DNA of 64,000 nucleotides from Hemileia vastatrix (taxonomy: Eukaryota > Basidiomycota > Pucciniomycetes > Pucciniales > Zaghouaniaceae). Shown here piece by piece: positions 43,785 to 55,768 of this stretch. A program made the translations under genes and the position numbers. Positions within the stretch are counted from its first letter, which is position 1; each line of letters begins with the position of its first letter. The notes under the pieces were generated by a model. That model did not search any database. It saw only the letters and a list, made by a program, of their open reading frames with translations, and was not told where the DNA came from. The stretch spans positions 6,383,683 to 6,447,682 of the forward strand of contig JASXTE010000002.1 of NCBI GenBank assembly GCA_030280995.1, written 5' to 3'.

Positions 43785-44891
43785 CAGTGGTTTTACCAAA
43801 ATTCTGTGAACAGCATTTTTATGCATTTTTCATATTTTGTGCACTGAAATTTCTTTCCATTTCACCATTCTGTTCATCTTCACATGACAACCATTCACTG
43901 ATCCTCATCCTTTTTCCTCTTCAAGACTTTTTTTCCACTCCCTACCTCTATCACAGCTTCATACATCAAAACCAAACCTTTTCTTTGATGGAAACACTTC
44001 CAAAGTCTCCAATGCATGCAACTAATTTTTTGTCACCTTACCCACACTCCTCCAAGCCTTATCCTACCTCATATCTGCCTATACTAACTGATATTTCTAC
44101 TCCAATTCATTTTTTGGGTCATCCTTGCTTTTCAAGAGTAACTAAAAATTTGATTTTTTTTTCAATAATCTTTTTTTATGACTTTTACTGTTGAGAAGTC
44201 ATTCTGTGATATCTGGGCTATGTTCAGGTAAGTATTTCACTTATCTGGAAAAATTCTAAGGTGTAGCTAAAAAGTTGCTTTTTCCTTTTTGCATCTTGCT
44301 CGTTGCTTTTTGCTTTTTTGGATTTTTCTTTATGTTATTGTGGTTATTTTATTTTTTTAGTATGTTAGATTGATTAGAAGCATGCTTTTGCACCAGAATA
44401 AAAAACTGGATGTTTTTTTGAGAAATATTGAGTGATGTACATTTAAAAAATGAATGTTCACAGACTTTTGGTAGGGCACTTTACAGTGCACAAATTTCCC
44501 AATTATTCCAAGGGAATAATCAAATTTCATTCAAATTTACCCTTGAAAAGAAAGGATGACCCCAAAAATGATTTGGAGCAAAAATATCAGTAAGTATAGT
44601 TAGATATGAGATAGGATAAGGCTTGGAGGAGTGTGGGTAAGGTGACCAAAAACTAGTTGCATGCATTGAAGAATTTGGAAGTGCTTCCATCAAAGCAAAG
44701 GTTTGGTTTTGATGTATGAAGCTGTGATAGAGGTATGGAGTGGAAATAAAAGTCTTGAAGAGGAAAAAGGATTAGAGTTGGTGAATGGTTTTCATGAGAA
44801 GATGAATGGAATGATGAAATGGAAAGAAATTTCAGTGCAAAATATGCAAAATGCATAAAAATGCTGTACACAGACTTTTGGTAAGCCACTG
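43785..44891. mobile_element. Palindromic element with CAGTGG termini
   Basis: Starts TA-CAGTGGTTTTACCAAAA and ends TTTTGGTAAGCCACTG. Arms of about 330 nt (43785-44120 and 44570-44891) are inverted copies, shown by both arms translating to related CALKFLSIS.F.SSSH peptides. A partial extra terminus lies near 44460. Termini resemble Tc1/mariner ends. Confidence 0.6.
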
Positions 44892-44893
44892 TT

Positions 44894-45546
44894 CAGTGGG
44901 TATAAATATGTATACACCACTTACCATTTTTCAAATAATAATTATTCAAATTACCTGAAAACTATACATATTTTTAATTTAGAGGACTAGATTCATAATA
45001 TCAAATCAAATAATAAAGATAAACATTGATTTTTTATACTATTAATTTTCATAGGAGATTTGAAATATGACCTTAAAAACTAGTTGTAGAAAAATGAGAC
45101 TAGGCCCACTGGAAAGAAAGGGTATAATATTACCATATTCAAAAAAGAATTGATTAAAAATATTTTTTTGTCAAAAATAAATAACATGTTGTGGAGCCTT
45201 TTTTTATATTAATAGGTACATCCACCAAATGTAGCAAAAAACTCAACAATATGTGAGTTTTTTTTCCAAAAAAAAGATTTTTAATCACTTCTTTTTTGAA
45301 TATGGCTATCTTTCACCTTTTTTTCCCAATGGGTCAACTCTTATTTTTCCACAATAACTAGTTTTAATGGTCAAAATTTAAGTGCTATACAATATTTAAT
45401 AGTACAAAAAAAGACTTTTTATTTGGATTTTTTAATATGGTATTATGATTCTAGGCTTCTAAAATTATGATATATGAAGTTTTCAAGTCATTTGAGTAAG
45501 CATTATTAGAAAAATGGAAAGTGAATATTCATATTTCTACCCACTG
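44894..45546. mobile_element. Palindromic element abutting the previous one
   Basis: CAGTGGGTATAAATATG at the left and CATATTTCTACCCACTG at the right, followed by TA. Interior arms pair, for example GAATTGATTAAAAAT against ATTTTTAATC and ACTAGTTGTAGAAAAATGAG against its inverse. Separated from the preceding element by two bases. Confidence 0.6.
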
Positions 45547-45548
45547 TA

Positions 45549-46852
45549 TAATACCTATCCATGAAATAGCACCTGTTTTCATTAGATTATTTCTCACTTG
45601 ATACACAGCCTACCTATGCATGAATTGATAGTCATTCACCCATATTACCATGTAGATTTAGATTGTAGCAATATAATTTTTATTAGATATCTTTTTTTAA
45701 AAAAAAAATTAACTTTCTCAAATGTTTTGGATTTAAAAATAGAAAGCCCATTAGCTTAATTTAAAAAAAGTTACACCAGGAGATTTTTCAAGTATCCTAT
45801 AATAATTCAAAAAAATTAAAAATGAAGAAAAAGTTATTCTGGAAAAAAAATTAGTTTTTTTATGACCCCTCAAAGTGCCATGAATTCTAACTACCTTTAA
45901 CAAAGGGTTCAAATAGTTTTAAGTAAGCCTGTTTCTCTCCTGATAGATTATCCAAAGTGTTTCATACATGTAATCAATTTAATTTCCCCTTGTTAGCCAA
46001 TGGATTGAGTAGTAAATACACATAAGATTTGATAGCTACTACTACTAGGAATAGATAGTTAGAGAAATAATTTTGATAGTGAAAAAAATTAACAAGACAA
46101 GTAAAATAGTTTTATGCTTAAATAATTGACAGTCATTGAAAAAAATATTGTATGAGTTTTATGCTATTCTAGTGAAGAACTATATGACATACACATTTTA
46201 GTATCTTAGTAAAGTGTGTATAGTGAAAATTTATATACAGATGTTAACCAATTTTTATTAATAATTCATTAAAAATACTCATATTGAATACTCAACATGG
46301 ATGAATTTATAAATTTTTCTCAATGTGGGTTCAAGTGGGGTTCAATCTAGGACTCATCTGAGACTAAATCTATTTTCATCTGGTTTAGCAGATGTTTCTC
46401 CATAACAAAGGGAGATTCTAAAGTTTAAAAAGAGGTTATTTGGTATTAATATTTTATTATATTATATATTTTTTTACCTACTTTTGTTTTCATTATGGTT
46501 ATCACTTGTTCCTGTACCTGGCTGTATTAATCCTGGTCTTTTGTCATTTTTCCTATGTACCAAAGTGATAGAGAAGAATATTTAAGCAATGTTGTAATTT
46601 TTTTTATTTGAAATATCATTCCATTATTTTATCTTTTGGAATCAAAATTTACTTATTATTTAAACTTTTAAATCTTTAGTTTCTTTTCTTCTTGCTCTGT
46701 TGCCCCACTTCTCTCCACTCTCTCTTCTCTCTATTCTATATTAATAGTGTTGAATAGTATTGTTGAAAAAGTAGTTATTATTTTAAAGTATTCTCAGAGC
46801 TGTAATTAATCTCATTCCATTGTTTAATTATTGATATCAAATTTTACTTATT
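45549..46852. other. AT-rich intergenic DNA, no gene recognised
   Basis: A and T runs, scattered stops in all frames and no paired termini that I could assign. Confidence 0.45.
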
Positions 46853-48519
46853 AGGGGGTGTCAGTTCTGGCAAATCCGCACTTAACTTAAGTGCGGATTT
46901 CAAACCAAATCAGCACTTAAATTTTGCAAAAAAGTCACTTATTTCAAAAAAGGGTGTCAGTTCTAACATCAAATCAGCACTTTTTTCCTGTTTTTTTTCA
47001 CAACCACATTTTGGCCACAAAACATCCCTTCCTTTCTTACCCCATCCCTGTCACATGTGACACACTGACCTTCCTCACTACCTACCCATCAATCCTCGAC
47101 ACACACCCCTTCCTGACATTTTCAATATTTTGACCAGGCATGTTTACATTCTTTTTTACTTATTTCTTCTACTTCTTAATCTTTTTTCTATGGGTGTCAG
47201 TTCTGACCTCAAATCAGCACTTTTTTCGTGATTTTTTTTTCAAAACCACATGTTGGCCACATCATCCCTTTCTTTCCCATACCATTTTGTACACTCCAAA
47301 TGTCCTCTTTGTGTACTTCATTCACTTGGGTTGGTATTTTGGTTTGTTGCATATTCATTTTTTTTTGGAATTTACGGTGAATTTTTTTTTTTGGATGGCT
47401 CATTGGTTTTCTTTCACCAGCTCAACATGAAATCACATATTTTCTGAAATCACATATTTTGTCAGTGATTTTTTTTTTTTCATTCATCCCTCATATCCTT
47501 TTCCTATTCTCCTCCAACATCCCTCAAACAATTTGGTTTCATTCATTTTGTCATCTCATCTCTCCAGGTAAGTCACTTTATTCTTTTTTTTGATTTTTTG
47601 ATTACTAATTATAATTTTTTTTGTTTTTTTCTGTTTATTTTATTTTATTTATCTAAATTTTTTTTGTAAGTGGTTATTTTGGATTTCAATGGTATAATTA
47701 ACCTTTTTTTTCTCTCCCTCTTTACTTTCTTTTTTAGCTCCATCACCCTACTCTTCATCCCTCCTTGGCATGGTCATTATCCCCCCTTTCCCTTATTTCA
47801 CTTTTTTTTGGCTCCATTTCATTGAAACACATACATTGCACATTCTTTATGCATTTCACTTACTCCATATTCAATTTCCCCACAATTCCAACATCAATCT
47901 TTCTCACTCTATTTTTCCTACTTTTCAATCAAGGTAAGTTTCATCTCCTTTTTTTCATGCCTATATGATATCTCATTCCTTTTATGAAAAGTTCATACTT
48001 AAATATATGTATGACTCTTATCTGGATAACAGTGAACTTATAAAACTCCTTTTGATCTCATCTTCATTACCACTTTTCAAGTTTTTGTAAAATTTTGAAA
48101 ATCAGACTCGTAATTAGGGTTAGGTTTATTCAAATCTAATATTCTTTTTACTGAAGATTCTCCTGAAGGCTACCTTTCATTTCCTACAAACAGATTTGAA
48201 TTTGATTCAGTGGTTGCTGAGATATTGACCATTAAAGTTGAGCCTTTTTTTTCCCAATTTAAATTTTTATTCATTTTTTTATGTAACAAATTAGGGTTAG
48301 GTTTATTTAAATCACATGTCCTTTAACTGAAGATTCTACTAAAGCATATCTTTCATTTCCCTCAAACAGGTTTGAATTAGGTTCAGTGGTTGCTGAAATT
48401 TGGCCTTTGAAGTTGAGCCTTTTTTCCAAATTTCACTTGTCTTACTTCACATTTTTATATTGCATATTTAGAGGATAAGGATTCTGAAACTCTTATATGA
48501 TTATTATCTAGGCATATAT

Positions 48520-49139
48520 TTGTTGCTCAAGAATATTACTAAAGCTCAAAAAGATGAAGATTTTTGCTTATGGGACACTCTACCTTCCTTTAACTCTTTT
48601 CTTGCTCTTCGACTCAAAAGCACTGTAATAAAGCATTTGAAAAAAATCATGAACTTGCAACCAAAGTTGGTATACCGAATTGGTGTGACTCCGAATAGGA
48701 AGATATCAGCCATGAATATCTTTTATTTTCTAATGTTATTATCACTCATTCTGGATATCACAATAAAATTCACACCTATACCAAGGACACCAATTTTCTT
48801 ACTTTTGGTATATTCTCATATATCAAACCGATTACTGGCCAAACAATACCATCTCCAGCTAAAATCAAATGACATGGTTTATATTTTCCAGACCACCGGT
48901 GCATCATTAATTTTGGTTTGGGAAATGGTATCATCGAAACTATTTGGAATTCTTCTCAGGATAATCATCAAACGACCAAAGCTCCTCCTGGTTTGGAATC
49001 CTGTCAAGATTTAACACATTTTGGTTGCTCATTTCAAATCAGTCATAAGTTGATTCAAAGAATCAATAAGGTAATGAAAGAAGGTAAAGTTAATTTATTT
49101 AAAAAAAATTTATTTAGATCCAAAAAGTATGGGGATTAG
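48520..49139 (+). pseudogene. Decayed transposase-like ORF (possibly KDZ type)
   Basis: An open stretch of 164 codons (48520-49014) overlaps a second frame (48918-49139) reading GNGIIETIWNSSQDNHQTTK and LTHFGCSFQISHKLIQRINK. The latter has a diverged relative near 36700 (NHQTK-stop-APSVLETC, GCSFQIN). The spacing of His, Cys and Asp/Gly recalls the C-x4-H...C-D-D-x-G...C-R-H region of KDZ transposases, but key residues are missing, so this is a weak call. Both copies follow the same 165-bp module. Confidence 0.25.
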
Positions 49140-49546
49140 AGTTGTCATTGAAAATTTTATATTTTTTCGTAAATTTTTAATAAATATTTTTTATGTATCA
49201 ATTTCCTCAACTAAAGTAATGGGCCCATGACCTTGTGTTGTATAAATGGTAATCATGATAACATTTATTTGTTTCATGGGGTTCCTCTAGCCTATACCTG
49301 TGGAAAGTCCCAAACTTTTGTTTCTAGACTTGGTCTGCATTTTGGCTTGAGGGATTGTCATTACTTTAAACTAAGGAAAGTGATATATATTAGATATTTA
49401 TTTAATAATTTACGTAATTATATTAAATTTAGATGACTTCCACCACTTACTTCAATAAAATGCAGGGGGGGGGTATTGCCAAATTTTCAAATCTGACATG
49501 TGAAATTGATGACTTAGAAAAATTTTGGTGATATCCACCCCTTGCT

Positions 49547-50059
49547 TCAATAAAATGCAGGGGAGAGTATTGCCAATTTTTTAAAACAGATATAGAATTT
49601 TTTTGACTTGTAAATATTTTGGTGAAAAGAACCATACCCTAAATCAAAGACATTTTCTAAACGTTTCAAAGCGGCTCCATTACCATTTGAACCCAAATGA
49701 CATAGTGTGATGGCCAATTGAATTGAAGGATGTTGTTGTTCTTTTTGAGAATTCTTGTGAAATATGGGATGATCCTGAATAAGCTCAAGCAATTTAAGGA
49801 AACATTCCTGAGAAGTCCTGAACAGCTGTCTAAAACTGGGTGTAGATAGTTTAAGAAGTTTTTGGATGGTGTACTTGGGGGTATGAAGTACTTGAGGCTT
49901 TCTGGGAAGAAGGTAACGTTTTGTGGCCATTTTTGATAAAAAGACAAAATCTTCTTCTAGATCGAAATCAGAATCGCAATCAGAGTCCAAGAGCAGTTCA
50001 AGAGCCATGAAAGTCATTGCTTTATGTAATTTATCACAATTTGAAAGTGAGGAAGGCAT
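49547..50059 (-). pseudogene. Harbinger transposase, N-terminal fragment
   Basis: The first 145 or so residues are almost identical to the transposase at 54116 (MPSSLSN.DKLHKAMTFMAL through ALKRLENVFDLGYGS). Similarity stops abruptly at about 49640, where an imperfect direct repeat (about 49437-49565, CTTCAATAAAATGCAGGGG) begins. The catalytic domain is absent. Confidence 0.75.
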
Positions 50060-50632
50060 GACTCTTATATGATATGATATGAAAATGTAAATGATGTACG
50101 ATGTTTTGAGTTATGAAGTGTTATGCTGTGGAGTGCTGTGTATGAATGGGATGATGCTGACAAATCAGTGAAATGGGACTTGATGGTGAAATAAGCACTT
50201 TTGGTTGAGAAAGTGCGGATTTGAGTGAAATAAGTGACTTATTTCATTTTGAAATCCACCAGTATTGGGGCTAGTGTGTTTTGGAAATCCACACTTATTT
50301 AAATGCGGATTTGCAAGTGGGGATTTGCCAGAACTGACACCCCCTATTATTTTATCTTTTACATTTTTGGTTTTTTTTCTGCTCATTCTATTGCTCCACT
50401 GCTCTCCACTTGCTCTTGTCTCTATTCTATATAGCTAGTGTTGATTAATATAGCATACCAGTCTTTCTTAACACCCAGATTTTCTTTAAAAAATTTCCTG
50501 TGATGATTCATTAAAAAAAGAGTCATTGAAAACTGTTCTTATAGCTCTATGCCAAAAATCAAAAAAATAAATTGAGAATCCAATTTTAAATTTTAAGATA
50601 AATGAAATCAATGATAATAAGAATTTATTAGG

Positions 50633-50802
50633 GGGTGTAAAATTTATAAAATCTGCACTTATCTTAAGTGTAGGTTTCAAACTAAATTTGCACTTGCAAA
50701 CCAGCACTAAAATTTTGAAAATAAGTCATTTATTTCAAAGATAGGTGTCAAAGTTGACCTCAAATCAGCACTTTTTTCCTCACAGCTACATATCTACCTA
50801 AT
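50633..50802. mobile_element. Left-end fragment of the Harbinger family
   Basis: AGGGGGTGTAAAATTTATAA, then diverged copies of the left-terminal text of elements 1 and 2 (CTGCACTTATCTTAAGTG, CTCAAATCAGCACTTTTTTCC). Interrupted at 50803 by a MITE; no right end found. Confidence 0.5.
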
Positions 50803-51002
50803 AGAGGGTATCAAAGTTAGAAATCTTCCATTTCAAAATACCTATTTTTTCCCCCAAATCAACCATGATTATTTTTTAAAATATGCCATGTTGTGCCCCC
50901 AAAACAGCTTCTTACTGAGAGTTGATGTCATGTTTGTGGATTTCCTTTTGCATTGTGAAATACCTTTAAAATAATGACAAATTTCTAACTTTGATACCCC
51001 CT
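50803..51002. mobile_element. Tourist-like MITE
   Basis: 200 bp, AGAGGGTATCAAAGTTAGAAA at the left and TTTCTAACTTTGATACCCCCT at the right, flanked by AAT on both sides. Terminal G-run and 3-bp duplication match the Harbinger elements here. Confidence 0.65.
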
Positions 51003-51005
51003 AAT

Positions 51006-51882
51006 AAAATCACTCCCCCACTCATCTCATCAATTTTCTGCATAACACATTGACCACACCCACTCATTTCTCTCCTTTTTCTCCTCAAAATCACATGTTG
51101 TCCTCCTGAAATCACCCCTACACTCATCTAATTAATTCAATTAATAGCACAATGACCCCCCTTCCCTTTCCTCCTCGGCCATACTTTTAGACACTTCTAT
51201 AGCTACAAATTCAAAAAATCTCTCCAAAAATTCAAAAATGATTTTTTTTTTCAGTCTTGGTCCTACATTAAAAATTGTTTTACATTTTATAAAAATTTTC
51301 ACCATGCAATATGGAGGGCAGACTTGCAAGCAAGTCCACAACCTTGAACCCTAATTTATTACCAATTGAATATTAATTGAGCTTCCCATGAACCATCCAA
51401 GATACAAGGGTGAAATTTTGTTGAACTCATGCTGAATCATAGTTGAATTTTCATTGAATTAAAGCAAATCATTACTTGAAAACATTTTTAAATCTGAAAA
51501 ATATGATTGTTTGATATAAGGTTGAAATCAGTGCACCCCATAACTAAACCATGCTGTTAAACACATAATGTCAAAAATAATTTGTTGATTTTTTCATTAT
51601 TTCAAAATAAAATAATCCTCATTTTAGATTTAATCAAACTTTATTTTACATAAGCATTCATATTTTTAAGCTCAACTATATATTTAAACTATTAAATATA
51701 ATAAGAAATTATTGAAGAAAGACAATATAGTGTATTGATATTAATCATCAGATTATTTTTAGTGAAACTTTTAAAAAATATATTATTTGATCTTTTTGTA
51801 TTATTACATAGCAGAAAATTTCACAAACCTTCAAAGTATCTGTAGAAGGTAAAAGAATTTAAAACATGAATAAAAGAATAAT
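51006..51882. other. AT-rich intergenic DNA, no gene recognised
   Basis: Nothing beyond short ORFs without motifs. Confidence 0.45.
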
Positions 51883-52410
51883 AGGGGGTGTCAGTTCTGG
51901 CAAATCCGCACTTAAATTAAGTGCAGATTTCAAACCAAATCAGCACTTAAATTTTGCAAAAAAGTCACTTATTTCAAAAAAGGGTGTCAGTTATGACCTC
52001 AAATCAGCACTTTTTTCCCGTTTTTTTTCACAACCACATTTTGGCCACAAAACATCCCTTCCTTTCTTACCCCATCCCTGTCACATGTGACACACTGACC
52101 TTCCTCGCTACCTACCCATCAATCCTCGGCACACACCCCTTCCTGACATTTTCAATATTTTGACCAGGCATGTTTACATTCTTTTTTACTTATTTCTTCT
52201 ACTTTTTAATCTTTTTTCTTGTTATGTGCCAGTTTCATAATGCCTCCCAGACATTCCAAATCTCAAAGGGTAACTCAAAAATCTGCTTCGTCACAAAAGT
52301 CTCCTCGTAAAGCAAGGATTACATATAAAAAAAATCAGTGACTTTCTCTATTACTTACAACTGTTTTTACAGAATTGAAAACTATGTTTCAGCTAATATT
52401 TTATGGAAGT

Positions 52411-52442
52411 GAACTCTGTTCTTCGCCCGAAGAACAGAGTTC
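52411..52442. other. Perfect hairpin, 15-bp stem
   Basis: GAACTCTGTTCTTCG, two bases, then its exact inverse complement. Lies inside Harbinger element 2 between the two gene regions. Confidence 0.85.
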
Positions 52443-52856
52443 ATCCTCCTATTTTCACACTCTGTTTGCACCAATCTCCATCCCTTTCAATTCTATCAAC
52501 ACATGCTTGTCTTCCCTCCCCATGCCTTTCGCTATCCTCCCAGCCCCATTGTATGCCATCCTCTTTTGATCCCCATTTCACCCCTCTCAACCTCTCCCAG
52601 ACCCTTTTCTTCATTTAAAATGCCTCGGAACCCTTAATCTTCCCTTCCAACTCTTTCCCAACCTTTGAGTGACTGAAAAAATATGCGTTTGCTGAAAATA
52701 TGTGATTTCATGTTGAGTTGATGAAAGAAAACACAGAGAGAAAAAAAAATAAGACTTTAACAGCAAATTCAAAAACCAAAAAAATATGCAAAAAAATTTA
52801 CCATTCTCAGTGAATAATACATGCAAATTGATAATTTGAAGAGAAAGAGAAAAAAA

Positions 52857-54116
52857 TTAAAATTGCGTTGAAAAATGTTGGAGTGTTATTGGAAGGATTT
52901 TCGCCCTTATACTAGTTGATTGAGAAATAGAAGTGTTGGATATAGTCGGAGGTGAATCAACTTGTTCATCTTCATACAGCTCTAACCATTGATCTTTGAG
53001 GTCAGCAAGTAGGTTATGAAGTATAGTGCAACACAGAAATCAGTTGATCACTGCCTCCATTTCAGATTAATTTCTAAGAGGAATTCTTAATTTTCTTAAA
53101 CTTGAAAAGGGACCTTTCAAGACTCCAATAGAGTGTTCAATATGTACTCTTGACTTTGCCAAATGATGGTTGAACTTATAATTTTGACTGTCTTCTGAAG
53201 CTGCTTCCTGAGAAGTAGGAATTACATACTTTCCATTCACATAAGTAGAATCTACCAGAATACACTTATCTTCATCAAAAAAAAATTCTGGTTTTTTTGA
53301 AATTTTAATTCTTTGGAGGATATAAGAGTCATAACATGAAACAGGATAGGCAGAAAAGAAAGATATAAATTTTTTGTTTGCATCACATATAAGCTGAACA
53401 GAAATTGAATATCTATAGAGAAGATATATTTGTTTGTGTTAGTTTCAAGGAGGATGAAAGGAGTTAAAAATAATCTACCTCTTTTTACGGTCAAAGTAAT
53501 TGTTTCCACCTTGAGCAGGTTTCTGGCTCAAAGGAATAGTAGTACCATCAACAAAACCAATACATCCTGGAAAGCCCTCTGCTTGCATAACCTGAGATGA
53601 TTCAAGTCGCTCTTCTTTTGTTGGCCAGGTGAGAAGTTGAGATTCCAAGGAGTTGATGGCAGTGATACATCGTTTGGTATAAGTGTTAACTGAACCATAC
53701 CCTAAATCAAAGACATTTTCTAAACGTTTCAAAGCGGCTCCATTACCATTTGAACCCAAACGACATAGTGTGATGGCCAATTGAATTGAAGGATGTTGTT
53801 GTTCTTTTTGAGAATTATTGTGAAATATGGGATGATCCTGAATAAGCTCAAGCAATTTAAGGAAAAATTCCTGAGAAGTCCTGAACAGCCATCTAAAACT
53901 GGGTGTAGATAGTTTAAGAAGTTTTTGGATGGTGTACTTGGGGGTATGAAGTACTTGAGGCTTTCTGGGAAGAAGGTAACGTTTCCTGGCCATTTTTGAT
54001 AAAACGACAAAATCTTCTTCTAGATCAGAATCGGAATCAGAGTCCAAGAGCAGTTCAAGCGCCATGAAAGTCATTGCTTTATGTAATTTATCACGATTTG
54101 AAAGTGAGGAAGGCAT
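52857..54116 (-). pseudogene. Harbinger transposase (HARBI1-type nuclease), two exons, two nonsense codons
   Basis: DDE nuclease that cuts and pastes the element. Exon 1 is 54116-53479: an acidic N-terminus, a helix-turn-helix region (LAITLCRLGSNGNGAALKRL) and the first catalytic block GFVDGTTIPL (D190). A 66-nt GTAGAT...TATAG intron (53478-53413) joins FDRKK to R-YSISVQLICD. Exon 2 carries the second Asp (ILVDSTYVNG), VIPT, the N-x4-LAKSRVHIEHSIG block with the catalytic Glu, and CTILHNLL. The frame ends at 52857-52859. Two in-frame stops near the C-terminus (TAA at 53069-53067, and a TGA where a Trp codon is likely soon after) would remove the final helices. Otherwise it is well preserved, so inactivation is recent. 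Confidence 0.8.
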
Positions 54117-54413
54117 GACTCTTATATGATATGATATGAAGATGTAAGTGATGTACGATGTTTTGAGTTATGAAGTGTTATTCTGCGGAGTGCTGCGTAT
54201 GAATGGGATGATGCTGACAAATCAGTGAAATGGGACTTGATGGTGAAATCAGCACTTTTGGTTGAGAAAGTGCGGATTTGAGTGAAATAAGTGACTTATT
54301 TCATTTTGAAATCCACCAGTATTGGGGCTAGTGTGTTTTGGAAATCCGCACTTATCTAAGTGCGGATTTGGTCAAATTTAAGTGCGGATTTGCCAGAACT
54401 GACACCCCCTAAT

Positions 54414-54936
54414 ATAGCTAAACAAATAATTTTTAAATAAAGTATCAATAGTTTTTTTTACCAGTAAGTGTAAGCAATACACTGGTACTATTACTCTTTA
54501 AAATTGATTTTCATCCATCTTCAGAATATCTAACAATGAATGGGGGAAATTTTCTGAATTTCAGAGCACATTTAAAATTAATGGTTCATTAAAAGTCTAA
54601 TGTATTTTTTAATTTCATCTAATTATTCTTTCCATTCCCTTGAACATATATCTTCTGTGCTTCTATCATATCACTTTGTTTAATATAAGTCCTTCCCTCT
54701 CTTCTCCTCTCTTCTCCCCTCTTATGAATACAAAACTTATCCCCTCTCAGATTACCCTCTGGTTTTAAAATCAATTTCCTCTCCCATTCCCATTCCCATT
54801 CCCACCCTTTTCTTTCCCCTCCACACCATTCTTCATCCCTCCTCACCCCTCTAAACCCTTTTTTATCACTTCCCACTACTCTCTACCCCTTTTAATCTAT
54901 AGCAAGAAAAAAGGGTGGGTAGTTCATAATAAGAGG
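54414..54936. other. Spacer with a C-rich arm of an inverted repeat
   Basis: From about 54690 the + strand is C/T-rich (CCCATTCCCATTCCC, CCTCCTCACCCCTCTAAACCC). Its inverse complement aligns with the G-rich DNA beyond the Gypsy element at about 63758-63820, so the two look like arms of one older element split by the insertion. Confidence 0.45.
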
Positions 54937-54941
54937 GAAGG

Positions 54942-55768
54942 TGTCAGCCAGGCTACTAGACTTACCCAGTGAAATAATTAATTATTTACTGGATGAAGCC
55001 GCACCTTATCATTTTTAATTATTATTTAATTTTAATTTAGTTACATTAAAATTAGTTATAATAAATTAACTAATTACAGAATGTTAAAATTAAAAAATTA
55101 ATTAATTAAATAAATAATTAAAATTAAAATTATAATTTTGTCCCTTATATTTTTCTCTAACACCGTGCTCATTTGACAGGTTGGGAAAAAATAAAATTTT
55201 ATATTAAAAAATAAATACAAAGATAAAATAAGATTTAAATATTCAAATAATATTAAATATATACAAAAAAATCAAATTTCTTATTTAGGATTGACTTTTA
55301 CAGTAAATATTAAAAATATTGATGTATTTCTGACATACTCTGTAAATACATCTTTTTGACGCCTTCTTTTTAGAATAACTTTATTATTTGAAATACTCTT
55401 TCTGGAATGTTCTTTTCTCTCTCTTTTCCTACTATTTTTAGAATTTGATTGCCGTGCTTTGTCTCTCCTTTGCCTATAAAAGGCCTCTCTTTTTGTTGTC
55501 TTTTAATCATTCTTTTTTACCAACTCATTTATTACTACAACTACAACAGTTAAAACTTATTTATTATATTTTATATCCTTAGTATTTACACCAGACCTAA
55601 TTCTAATTCTATAACTTATATAAATTATTAAAATCTACCTCTTATTTTGAGTAAAGAAATCATACTTGATTGAGAAAATACGTACCTAATTATTGAGAGT
55701 CAAATAAATCCTTAAAATCTTCATATTACACCGTACCAAATCTTCTAGACCAAAAGTGTACCTTGAAA
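54942..55768 (+). repeat. 5' LTR of the defective Gypsy element
   Basis: 827 bp starting TGTCAGCCAGGCTACTAG. Its last bases read GAAA where the 3' copy has GACA, so the canonical CA end is mutated here. Confidence 0.9.
55475..55482 (+). promoter_or_regulatory. TATA box of the 5' LTR
   Basis: TATAAAAG in TGCCTATAAAAGGCC, equivalent to the box at 21213. The downstream T-rich stretch is a plausible start region. Confidence 0.6.

Larger units (their letters stand above)
46853..50345 (-). mobile_element. PIF/Harbinger element 1, mosaic and defective
   Basis: Starts AGGGGGTGTCAGTTCTGG and ends CCAGAACTGACACCCCCT with 3-bp target duplication ATT (46850-46852, 50346-50348). The outer 300 bp at the left and 700 bp at the right match element 2 (51883-54410). 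The interior instead contains two units of a 165-bp module and a decayed KDZ-like ORF, so it is a composite or a different insert within Harbinger ends. Confidence 0.7.
51883..54410 (-). mobile_element. PIF/Harbinger element 2
   Basis: 2528 bp with inverted ends AGGGGGTGTCAGTTCTGGCA / TGCCAGAACTGACACCCCCT and target duplication AAT (51880-51882, 54411-54413). Carries a transposase gene on the minus strand. At 52241 on the plus strand lies a short basic start (MPPRHSKSQRVTQKSASSQK) that may be the 5' exon of the second, Myb-like Harbinger gene, otherwise missing. Confidence 0.85.

Noticed and set aside
43558..43809. Phe/Tyr repeat protein
   Set aside because: Direct translation of the (T8A)n minisatellite.
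48110..48300. TTAGGGTTAGG as an interstitial telomere
   Set aside because: Only one to two units at each place, embedded in a longer diverged module that also occurs at 35690-36330.
52375..52618. Two overlapping plus-strand ORFs in Harbinger element 2
   Set aside because: C/T-rich, no conserved motif, and crossing the perfect hairpin.
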